Origin: JBAZFF01 sp043815465
Lineage (GTDB): Bacteria; Patescibacteriota; Minisyncoccia; Minisyncoccales; RBG-13-42-11
Direction: 5' to 3'
DNA length: 8,553 nucleotides
Assembly (NCBI GenBank): GCA_043815465.1
Contig: JBDRIW010000006.1
Location: 1-8,553, forward strand
In this document: in pieces, positions 1-5,932 of the stretch
How the letters are laid out: each line of letters starts with the position of its first letter
Position numbering within the stretch: position 1 is the first letter of the stretch
The notes under the pieces: model-generated
The model's database searches: none
The model's input: the letters and a program-made list of their open reading frames with translations, nothing else
Told to the model about the DNA's origin: nothing
Position numbers and translations under genes: made by a program

Positions 1-497
1 CTTAGTCCTAAAACAATAAATTCTAATCTTTGTAAAAGTTGTGATTTTGCTCTTTGGAATTGATCGTCTGTTGGAGTTTGTGTTGTTCCCCCTTTTTTGA
101 AACCAGGGATTTCAATAAGAGTAAATGGAACAACAGCAAAAAAAGTTTTTGAAAGAATTTGACCCCCAGCAATTAACTCTTTTATAAATTTTTGATATTC
201 AAGAGTTTGAACTTTCAATAATTCATTTTTTTGTTTTTTAGCTATTTCAGAAAGTTTATCTAGATATCCTGTGATATTAAGCTTTCTGGATTGAATTACA
301 ATTTCCAAGGAAAAGTCCAAAGAATTTAAAAAGTTTTGAAATTGGTAAATAGTAGCTTCTTGTTCCTCTGTAGATTTAAGAGAAAAATTAAGAGAAGAAA
401 CCATAAGAACCCCCCTTAAGGATTTATTCTTTAAAACTACCACCCCTTCTTTAATTTGATCTATTTCTAGAAATTGTTGAGTCGATGATTGCGGCAT
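1..497 (-). CDS. TraC/VirB4-type T4SS protein, N-terminal part (cut by window edge)
   Basis: This open frame starts at ATG 497-495 and stays open to the window edge, giving about 165 residues with no stop. The translation begins MPQSSTQQFLEIDQIKEG. It continues with a short beta-rich segment (GVVVLKNKSLRGVLMVSSLNF), an SLKSTEEQE segment, and an alternating helix/strand region ending in FFAVVPFT and a Gly/Thr-rich loop. This resembles the N-terminal domain of TraC/VirB4-type proteins, which sit at the cytoplasmic side of T4SSs next to PrgI in Patescibacteria and Gram-positive conjugation loci. The Walker motifs of a VirB4 ATPase would lie beyond the edge, so I cannot tell whether this is a full ATPase or the separate small TraC-like protein often followed by one. 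Its ATG overlaps the TAA of the PrgI gene by one base (TAATG), which implies translational coupling. No Shine-Dalgarno is present. Confidence 0.75.
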   Translation of the reverse strand, partial: MPQSSTQQFLEIDQIKEGVVVLKNKSLRGVLMVSSLNFSLKSTEEQEATIYQFQNFLNSLDFSLEIVIQSRKLNITGYLDKLSEIAKKQKNELLKVQTLEYQKFIKELIAGGQILSKTFFAVVPFTLIEIPGFKKGGTTQTPTDDQFQRAKSQLLQRLEFIVLGL

Positions 498-904
498 TAT
501 TGTGTATTATTTTCTATATGAGTTTTAATCTTTTTTAATTGACTTCCTTCAGCTATTTTTAATGGCAACTCTTCTTCTTGTTCTTGGGATTTTTTAACTA
601 TTTTTTGAGCCCTTACAACAGGAACATCTTTCTTTTTCCAAATATACATTTTGGGCATAAGGTTAAAGCTTAAAAAGCTTGTTAGAACAGAAGGAAGACT
701 TCTCCCATTAATTTTTAAAAAAGATAAAGCCAAAGCTCCTCCGATTAATACAACGCAAGCGGCTATAAAAATAGGCAAGGGGAGTATAAAATAAATAATA
801 AAACAGGCTCCTCCGGCTAAGCCTACGTAAATAAATTGAGTGAAGGTAAGAGGTCCTACAACCTTAGCTTCATGCTCTATAAATTGGGGGACAATAAATC
901 TCAT
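497..904 (-). CDS. PrgI family T4SS membrane protein
   Basis: The product has 135 residues. The N-terminus carries the pattern typical of the PrgI family: a VPQFIEHE segment, then GPLTFTQF (residues 18-24) leading into a hydrophobic block at about residues 23-64 that can form two membrane helices. A short SFLKINGRSLP segment and a MYIWKKK boundary (about 86-92) follow, and then a charged Lys/Glu tail of about 45 residues. PrgI proteins are small inner-membrane components of T4SS-like systems in Gram-positive and CPR genomes and are usually found beside VirB4/TraC. Here the gene lies directly before the TraC-like frame, with a one-base stop/start overlap, and one base after the upstream gene (TAA-T-ATG), so it sits in the middle of a compact operon. 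The charged tail is longer than the core family needs, and its role is unknown. Confidence 0.88.
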   Translation of the reverse strand: MRFIVPQFIEHEAKVVGPLTFTQFIYVGLAGGACFIIYFILPLPIFIAACVVLIGGALALSFLKINGRSLPSVLTSFLSFNLMPKMYIWKKKDVPVVRAQKIVKKSQEQEEELPLKIAEGSQLKKIKTHIENNTQ

Positions 905-905
905 A

Positions 906-1352
906 TTATTCTATTTCTTCTCTGTAAGAGTCTGGATTAGTAGTAATTATATTTTCTTTCTCAACATTTCTATTTTCTTCTTTTTTTACTTCTTTCCCAG
1001 GGATTTCTTTTTTTTCTACAGTATTAGATATTTTATTTATACTATTTATTAGTTCTTTTACTGGATAAAATATGAATCTGTTTATCTTTCTAGCTATTTC
1101 CTTGGCTGTTTCTTTCTTAATTTTTAATTCTTTTTCTAATGTTTCTTGAAAACTTTCAGGAGGGATTAATCCCATTAAAACTCTGCCTGCGTAACGAGCT
1201 ACTTCTGAAATTTGTTCATATTTTAAATCTTCATCAGTACAAACATTGAAGATGTCCTCGGCTGTTTCTCCCGAAATAACGGTTTCCTTTAGTTCTTCTG
1301 GAAGTGCGTTAAATATTTTTCGAAATTGTTCTTTTGTATAATTTGTAGACAT
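906..1352 (-). CDS. Conserved-context small acidic/basic helical protein, function unknown
   Basis: I do not recognise a family. With the ATG at 1352 the product has 148 residues; a TTG two codons upstream (1358) would add two. The sequence begins MSTNYTKEQFRKIF. It has a helical N-terminal half with a LPEELKETVISG segment and one cysteine (NVCTDEDL), then VARYAGRVLMGLIPPESF, then an amphipathic stretch around KETAKEIARKINRFIFYPVKELI, and a Lys/Glu-rich low-complexity tail. It has no signal peptide or clear membrane helix. It lies between the VirB6-like and PrgI genes, with only one base between its stop and the PrgI start, so it very probably belongs to the same T4SS operon. A cytoplasmic accessory or chaperone-like role is possible but is inference. 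No Shine-Dalgarno precedes either start. The 93 bases upstream hold only a weak AT-rich hairpin. Confidence 0.7.
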   Translation of the reverse strand: MSTNYTKEQFRKIFNALPEELKETVISGETAEDIFNVCTDEDLKYEQISEVARYAGRVLMGLIPPESFQETLEKELKIKKETAKEIARKINRFIFYPVKELINSINKISNTVEKKEIPGKEVKKEENRNVEKENIITTNPDSYREEIE

Positions 1353-1445
1353 AGGCAAAGGTCATAAAAATGCTAATTTTTCAACTTTTTTCTTGGTTTT
1401 GAAAATTCTAACTCAGAATTACATTTTTGTTTTTGGAGAGATGGT

Positions 1446-3767
1446 TTATTCTGGAGGTAATGGTTGTTCATTTATTATGTCCTTATATAAATTTAAGTCT
1501 CCTAAGTCTTCCGCGCTAAGTTCTCCCCCAGTTTTTTTTATTTTTTTATTGTTTTCTTTCATTTTTTTCAATAATTCATCGCGTTCAAGTTTCTCTGTAT
1601 TAGAAAGTACACCTTTATTTTTTAGTTGGTTATATCTTGCTCCATGTTTTTTAATTTGTTCAATATGTTTTGCCCTCATGGCTTGTGAACTGGAGTAGTC
1701 GCTTGGGACAGCTATCCCGCTTTTTGTTTCTGTCCATCCTTCAGGAGTATTTTTTATTTGTTTTTCTTTATCGTTTTTCTCTTTTGCTTTGTTTTCTCTC
1801 CTTGGGACTGGCTTTAATCCAGTACCTAGGTCTTGAGCCGCATTTCCATCAAGATATCTCATAGGTCCTGGATTATATTTTTCAAAAAATTCTTCCCCAT
1901 TCTCTTCAGTGAATTTATTTAAATCATTAGCAAAAGCATCAGACCTAATAGCCAGTTTTCCGATTTGATTGCCCTTGATATTTTTCATAACAGATTCATC
2001 CATTTTCCCTTCTTCGTTTAACCAAGCACCTTCTTCAATTTGATCTATTTCATCGCCCTTGGCTTTCTTGAAGAGCATTCCTTTTGCGCTCCCGTATTTT
2101 TCTCTATCTTCTTCGCTGAAGTTAACCATATTCTCCAATTCTTTTTTGCTTAAATTACGCATATATCCTCTTGCCAATGTTTCAGTTTGGTCTGATCTCC
2201 CCGCAGTATTAGCATGTTCAGCTAAATTAGCTATTGTAGATTTGTCTATTGCTCCCTCCGCTTCAAGTATTCTCTTAAACCTTGGATTTCTTGTAATTCC
2301 ATTAGCTGTAAATGCCAATTCTCTGTTTTTATTGCCGCTTTTTCTGGCTTTTTTAATTTCTGATGCTAAAAGTTCAGGAGTACTTATCTTTGACGCTTCT
2401 GCTTCAGAATTTTTTATTTCTTTGCTGTTCTCTTCGTTCAACGTTGTTCCTACTGTTCTATGTCCGAACTCAACCCCTCTTCGCATTAATCCACCAGCAC
2501 CCATTGCAAATCTATTCATAGGAGACATTCTTCTTTTGTATCTAGCCCTTACTGCATCGCTAGCATTTGCTAATCTATCCTCCTTTCCCTTTTGAGCAGT
2601 AGCGAAATTAGTTAGATTTTTCTTTGCTGCCATTCCAAGGGGCTTTAATCCTCTTGTTAGCACTGTGCCAACTATACCTGTTCCAAAGTCGATAAGAGCC
2701 TTAGCTCCCTTAGGAATAAAGCTTTTTCCAATCCACATAATTACTGCCATATAAATAAAAATGGCAAAATAATAAGCAATATATCCTCCAATTTGAAACA
2801 TATTTAGTGCTCCGGGGAGGCGTGTCTCTCCTACTGTTGGAGATAATTCTTTTATTGTGCTAAATCCTAAAACCAAGAAGAATAAAAAGAAAACTCCCAA
2901 AAGAAGCCATTCTAGCAATGCTTTATACCATTGAGACCAAAAGCTTTTTGTTTGTGGTAAAATTAGAGACAAAAAAGCTAAAGGAGATAAAATTATTAAT
3001 GTTTGGATAACAAAAACTCTTGCTGCAAATAAAAATGCAAAAGTAAAAAAAGTTCCAGATAAAAGAAAGAAGAAAATAGCTTGGAATGTCCAAAGAATAA
3101 TGTTTGGCAGAAAGAAAAGAGTAAACATGACTGCAAAGGTAATTTGACCAAAAACATTACCAATCGGTATCGCCCAGCTAACCACTAGAGCCCCTATCGC
3201 TGTCATCATTGTCGTAATGATACTTACTGCAGGGCCTAAGAAAACATCTATAACCATGCTGAAAATAGATTCACTCGGCAAGAGTGTATTATAAATAACA
3301 TGAGATATGTCGGTAAAGATCCTTACAAAAACCCAACTGAAGTTAATTAATACAGCTACTCCAAGTAATTTAGGTAAAGCCTTTTTAGATTGAATGTTCT
3401 CAATTTTTAGAATAAATCCAAAAGCAATAACTAAAAAGATTAAAATTAAAAGCATGTTAGACAGCCCGACTGTAAAATTCCATCCAGCCTGGGTCATTGG
3501 TTCAAGATTGGTCATCCATTGGTCTTGTTGGGAAATAAAGCTTTGTAAAAAATTACTAGAAAGTAATAGTGAGACAACTCCAATTATATAAAAAATAAAA
3601 AAGGTAATTACAACACGAAAGGTTGTTACATTTGCTTCAGAAATTCCTCCTAAAATTGTATCTGGTATAGCGACTATCTCACTAATAATAAAAGCGTTAG
3701 CCACGGTCGGAAGAAAAATAGAGATAATTACAAATATTAAAATTAAGTGTTTAAATTTTTTGAACAT
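1446..3767 (-). CDS. VirB6/TrbL-like polytopic T4SS protein with long hydrophilic tail
   Basis: The product has 773 residues. An N-terminal signal-like helix (residues 7-26, ending TVANA) is followed by about eight or nine strongly hydrophobic segments at about 48-70, 102-120, 132-150, 170-200, 205-222, 224-248, 250-271, 285-303 and 325-347. A conserved-looking soluble stretch, QAGWNFTVGLSNM (93-105), precedes the second segment. This layout matches the VirB6/TrbL family, the inner-membrane channel component of T4SSs. After residue 350 the protein becomes hydrophilic for about 425 residues. That part starts Arg/Lys-rich (380-440), then is rich in Glu, Lys and Asn, and ends in a helical, possibly coiled segment (about 690-745). 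A tail of this size is probably cytoplasmic or extracellular depending on helix count, which I cannot fix by eye. The ATG lies 4 bases after the stop of the VirB2-like gene. No clear Shine-Dalgarno is present. Confidence 0.85.
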   Translation of the reverse strand: MFKKFKHLILIFVIISIFLPTVANAFIISEIVAIPDTILGGISEANVTTFRVVITFFIFYIIGVVSLLLSSNFLQSFISQQDQWMTNLEPMTQAGWNFTVGLSNMLLILIFLVIAFGFILKIENIQSKKALPKLLGVAVLINFSWVFVRIFTDISHVIYNTLLPSESIFSMVIDVFLGPAVSIITTMMTAIGALVVSWAIPIGNVFGQITFAVMFTLFFLPNIILWTFQAIFFFLLSGTFFTFAFLFAARVFVIQTLIILSPLAFLSLILPQTKSFWSQWYKALLEWLLLGVFFLFFLVLGFSTIKELSPTVGETRLPGALNMFQIGGYIAYYFAIFIYMAVIMWIGKSFIPKGAKALIDFGTGIVGTVLTRGLKPLGMAAKKNLTNFATAQKGKEDRLANASDAVRARYKRRMSPMNRFAMGAGGLMRRGVEFGHRTVGTTLNEENSKEIKNSEAEASKISTPELLASEIKKARKSGNKNRELAFTANGITRNPRFKRILEAEGAIDKSTIANLAEHANTAGRSDQTETLARGYMRNLSKKELENMVNFSEEDREKYGSAKGMLFKKAKGDEIDQIEEGAWLNEEGKMDESVMKNIKGNQIGKLAIRSDAFANDLNKFTEENGEEFFEKYNPGPMRYLDGNAAQDLGTGLKPVPRRENKAKEKNDKEKQIKNTPEGWTETKSGIAVPSDYSSSQAMRAKHIEQIKKHGARYNQLKNKGVLSNTEKLERDELLKKMKENNKKIKKTGGELSAEDLGDLNLYKDIINEQPLPPE

Positions 3768-3771
3768 ATTT

Positions 3772-4617
3772 TTAATATTCTTGAAACTCTATACATTTGA
3801 TGATTTGATTTGCTACAAGATCATCTCGCTCTACATCTTTCATAAGATAGATGTTTTGCGATTCACTATCTTTACTACAACCTGTCCCGAACCCTAAAAA
3901 ACCTGTTTTTATGTTTGAATAAAGACCTATACTAGCAACACATAGTTCAGATGGCTTAGTGTCAGTGTCTTTCCATCCTTCAATAGAGAACTTTGCTCCC
4001 TTCGGTATGGTTACTGATTTAAAATTATTTTTTGTTATTTTTTCTTCTCCAGAGCTTAAAGTCGTTGTCCATTTTACTATAATATAATCACAGTATTTTG
4101 GTTTTACCGCTGCATCAAAATCTTCAGTGCAGAATCCTTCCTCGCAGAGATATTCTCTTTCGCTATCTGCAGCTTTGTATTTGTCGCAATCTGCCACAAC
4201 ATCGCAAGCGCCAAAATCACTTTTAACATCTTCTAAATTTAAACTGAGAGATTGAAAATTAGTTAGATTTGGATTTATGGTATTCAAAATAAGCCAAGAA
4301 GAAAGAAGTAAAATTAAACCTAAAAAAGCAGATTTAATTCTATCCATAGCGTCTTTCATTGAAGTTGGATTTCCGAAAGATGATAAATATTGTGTCCCAG
4401 AGATTATTAAAGAAATAAAGACAGCTAATCCTCCTAAAGTAATTCCCCACTCATAAAGATATTGGATTAGAACGGGAAGTTTACTATCTACATTTAAAGA
4501 GGTTCCAATTGGTGAATTTGGCCATTCCATAAAAGCTAAAATCGGAGAATTTGTTACAAAAAATCCAAATAATAATAATATAAAAGAAATAATTATTTTG
4601 ATTTTTATAGATTTCAT
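3772..4617 (-). CDS. VirB2/TrbC-like pilin domain with Cys-rich C-terminal extension
   Basis: The product has 281 residues. A signal peptide (1-28, ending ILA) precedes two hydrophobic helices at about 48-78 and 94-114. Between them lies the short turn SSFGNPTSMKDAMDRIKSA, and the second helix ends in a NTINPNL segment. This two-helix hairpin with a Gly/Asn-Pro turn and an 'INP' end is typical of the VirB2-like T4SS pilins of Patescibacteria. Ordinary members end soon after the second helix. This one continues for about 165 residues, with eight cysteines (138, 144, 158, 163, 176, 226, 247, 275) and many beta-prone stretches, so a secreted, disulfide-bonded domain is likely. It is the first gene of the T4SS operon behind an extended -10 promoter, with the ATG only 12 bases after the -10 box and no Shine-Dalgarno. 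The role as pilus or channel subunit is inferred from family and context. Confidence 0.78.
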   Translation of the reverse strand: MKSIKIKIIISFILLLFGFFVTNSPILAFMEWPNSPIGTSLNVDSKLPVLIQYLYEWGITLGGLAVFISLIISGTQYLSSFGNPTSMKDAMDRIKSAFLGLILLLSSWLILNTINPNLTNFQSLSLNLEDVKSDFGACDVVADCDKYKAADSEREYLCEEGFCTEDFDAAVKPKYCDYIIVKWTTTLSSGEEKITKNNFKSVTIPKGAKFSIEGWKDTDTKPSELCVASIGLYSNIKTGFLGFGTGCSKDSESQNIYLMKDVERDDLVANQIIKCIEFQEY

Positions 4618-4629
4618 TATATTTAAATG

Positions 4630-4659
4630 ATTATACCACTTATTTATTTATTATAGCAA
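4630..4659 (-). promoter_or_regulatory. Promoter of the T4SS operon (extended -10)
   Basis: On the minus strand, TTGCTA (4659-4654) stands 18 bases before TATAAT (4635-4630), and a TGG directly before the -10 gives an extended -10 (TGn). The -10 is a perfect match to the sigma-70-type consensus; the -35 matches four of six. The start of transcription is expected near 4623, only about 5-6 bases before the ATG at 4617. A second TATAAT at 4655-4650 has no matching -35. The site begins just after the T-run of the lipoprotein terminator. Confidence 0.72.
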
Positions 4660-4661
4660 AT

Positions 4662-4692
4662 AAAAAAGGCCCTTCAGCTAGAGAGGACCTTT
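4662..4692 (-). terminator. Intrinsic terminator of the lipoprotein gene
   Basis: On the minus strand, AAAGGTCCT (4692-4684) pairs with AGGGCCTTT (4673-4665) as a nine-pair stem with one G-U wobble and a ten-base loop. It runs into six T residues at 4667-4662. On the plus strand the wobble becomes a C-A mismatch and no T-run follows, so the element is directional. It lies 15 bases after the stop of the lipoprotein gene and insulates it from the T4SS operon promoter. Confidence 0.87.
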
Positions 4693-4706
4693 GGTGGTTT
4701 CGCAAG

Positions 4707-5213
4707 TTATTTTTGAATGATAGCATCTTGAATTAGTATAACGGGTTTTCCGTCATTCTCTGTTTTGCAGACGCCATCGCCACGAACAGTGACAGTGTTA
4801 GTAGCATGTCCTCCTGCAAGTGATTCCATACTGTCGATAGCCGCTTGGTCGGTAAGATCACTTCCAAACATTATGCTTCTTACCATTACTGTATGCCCAG
4901 AGGTTTCCGGTCCTAGAATTAAGTATCTGTATACCTCTGATCCCTCAGGAACTATGTTGCTGCTTTTTATCACTATTCCAGTGACTACAATAACATCGTC
5001 ACTTTTGTATTTGCCATTGAGAGCTAGATTGATAAACTCTGGAACGGCGATTGCTTTTGTAGAATTTTCCTCTTCTATCTGCGACGCAGGAGAGGGTTGT
5101 TGTGCAGCAACAGAAGGGATTGGCATTTGTTTGGATGTTTGTTCTGAGCAGGCGGCAGCAGACGCCATAAGAATAAATGCGATAATTCCTATCAGTATTA
5201 TTTTTTTAAACAT
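4707..5213 (-). CDS. Small lipoprotein with OB-fold-like (tRNA_anti-like) domain
   Basis: The product has 168 residues. The N-terminus is a lipoprotein signal: two Lys, a hydrophobic helix (5-17) and the lipobox-like AAAC, with Cys22 as the likely lipidated residue. A Pro/Ser/Gln-rich linker (about 23-52) tethers a folded domain at about 55-168. That domain contains a helix (PEFINLALN) and beta strands in the pattern of OB-fold proteins of the tRNA_anti-like type: KSDDVIVVTGIVIK, YRYLILGPE, HTVMVRSIMFG, NTVTVRGDGVCK and KPVILIQDAIIQ. The fold call is by pattern only and its ligand is unknown. Three separate 60-base stretches of the gene each count 30 G+C, about 50%, against about 25-28% in neighbouring genes. 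It has its own consensus promoter, strong ribosome-binding site and terminator, so it is a single-gene unit, probably acquired. The plus-strand frame over it is a shadow. Confidence 0.82.
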   Translation of the reverse strand: MFKKIILIGIIAFILMASAAACSEQTSKQMPIPSVAAQQPSPASQIEEENSTKAIAVPEFINLALNGKYKSDDVIVVTGIVIKSSNIVPEGSEVYRYLILGPETSGHTVMVRSIMFGSDLTDQAAIDSMESLAGGHATNTVTVRGDGVCKTENDGKPVILIQDAIIQK

Positions 5214-5218
5214 CTTTA

Positions 5219-5226
5219 CCCTCCTT
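5219..5226 (-). promoter_or_regulatory. Strong Shine-Dalgarno site of the lipoprotein gene
   Basis: AAGGAGGG lies five bases before ATG 5213 (core AGGAGG at 5225-5220, spacing six). It fixes the start codon. It is the only canonical Shine-Dalgarno I find before any start in the window. Confidence 0.88.
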
Positions 5227-5262
5227 ATCTATTTTTAAACTCAAGATAACATCATTATTTTG

Positions 5263-5290
5263 TTTATATCCTTTTTTGATTATTTGTCAA
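5263..5290 (-). promoter_or_regulatory. Consensus sigma-70-type promoter of the lipoprotein gene
   Basis: On the minus strand, a perfect TTGACA (5290-5285) stands 16 bases before TATAAA (5268-5263), five of six matches to the -10 consensus. It begins four bases after the stop of the preceding gene (TAA at 5297-5295). Predicted transcription starts near 5256, giving a leader of about 40 bases that contains the Shine-Dalgarno site. Confidence 0.77.
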
Positions 5291-5294
5291 GTAA

Positions 5295-5927
5295 TTACAA
5301 TAACTCCATAGAATTTAAAATTTTATTCGCTTCTTCTTTAAATTTAGACCAATATACTTGTTGGGTCGTAAAAATAATTAAATAGGTTTTTTCTTTGTCA
5401 AAGATGAATTTTCCTTTTGAGTAAAAATCAGGAGAGCCAGAACGTTTTGAAGATATTTCTATCCACGCAATTTCTTCTTCATTTTCGACATTTATAATTT
5501 CTATTTTTCCATCTTGTTCTTCAGCATCTTGTTCTATTTTTTCTATAATTTCTTCCAATGTTTTTTTAGAATTAAATTCGTTAATGGTTAAAAAAACTAA
5601 AGTTTGTTCTTTAACTTTAAGCTGATAAGCAGAAAATAAAATATCAGAAACTTCTATTTGGTCAGAAGCTAGTGATAAAAAATCATTTGTAGATTTCCAT
5701 TTAGTCGAATATCGTAGTTTTAATCTTTCGTCAGGAGATATCCATTCTTGATAATCTTCTTCTGTCTGGAGAAAATCCTCTAAATTTGTTTCTGGAAAAT
5801 TAATTTCTGGCAAATTAATTTCTGATAAGGATTTGTTAAAATCATTGAATCTCCAATAGCTCGTAAGACTAAGTCCTAAAATTACGATTAATAGTATTAA
5901 GATGTAAGTTTTATCAGGTGTTTTCAT
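5295..5927 (-). CDS. Membrane-anchored protein with possible PsbP/Mog1-like domain
   Basis: With ATG 5927 the product has 210 residues. A GTG at 5951 would add eight residues but would overlap the preceding gene, whereas the ATG lies five bases after that gene's TAA. One membrane helix (about 8-24) acts as an uncleaved anchor. A linker (about 33-50) holds three five-residue repeats (INLPE, INFPE, TNLED). The soluble domain (about 60-210) reads as EWISPDERLKLRYSTKW, LVFLTINEF, an acidic helix (KKTLEEIIEKIEQDAEEQ), strands ending in EIAWIEIS, GKFIFDKEKTYLIIFTT, and a final helix KEEANKILNSMEL. The order 'extended strand - KTYLIIF - W..F..EA..IL.SM' is like PsbP-type domains found in many CPR and Gram-positive extracellular proteins. 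The resemblance is by eye and moderate. It is probably co-transcribed with the FN3-pilin gene, and may assist or bind that surface protein. No Shine-Dalgarno precedes the start. Confidence 0.68.
   Translation of the reverse strand: MKTPDKTYILILLIVILGLSLTSYWRFNDFNKSLSEINLPEINFPETNLEDFLQTEEDYQEWISPDERLKLRYSTKWKSTNDFLSLASDQIEVSDILFSAYQLKVKEQTLVFLTINEFNSKKTLEEIIEKIEQDAEEQDGKIEIINVENEEEIAWIEISSKRSGSPDFYSKGKFIFDKEKTYLIIFTTQQVYWSKFKEEANKILNSMELL
5789..5824 (-). repeat. 15-base tandem repeat in a protein linker
   Basis: On the plus strand the unit TTTCTGGMAAATTAA occurs at 5789-5803 and 5804-5818, differing at one base (M is A then C), and a third partial copy starts TTTCTG at 5819. The unit length is a multiple of three, so the reading frame is kept. 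It encodes the INLPE/INFPE-type repeats of the linker in the anchored protein. Confidence 0.7.
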
Positions 5928-5932
5928 GTTGA

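Noticed and set aside
1404..1420. AT-rich six-pair hairpin (AATTCT/AGAATT) between the VirB6-like gene and the next gene
   Set aside because: The stem has only one G-C pair and a short T-run, too weak to call a terminator. The genes on both sides appear to belong to one operon.
2059..2595. Plus-strand open frame of 178 codons inside the VirB6-like gene
   Set aside because: It lies fully antisense to the tail of a well-supported gene, has no promoter or start signal, and its Leu/Ser/Phe-rich content is what an antisense of Lys/Glu-rich codons gives.
4765..5238. Plus-strand open frame of 157 codons across the lipoprotein gene
   Set aside because: The minus-strand frame has promoter, Shine-Dalgarno, lipobox and terminator, and the plus frame is the complement of a GC-richer gene without signals of its own.
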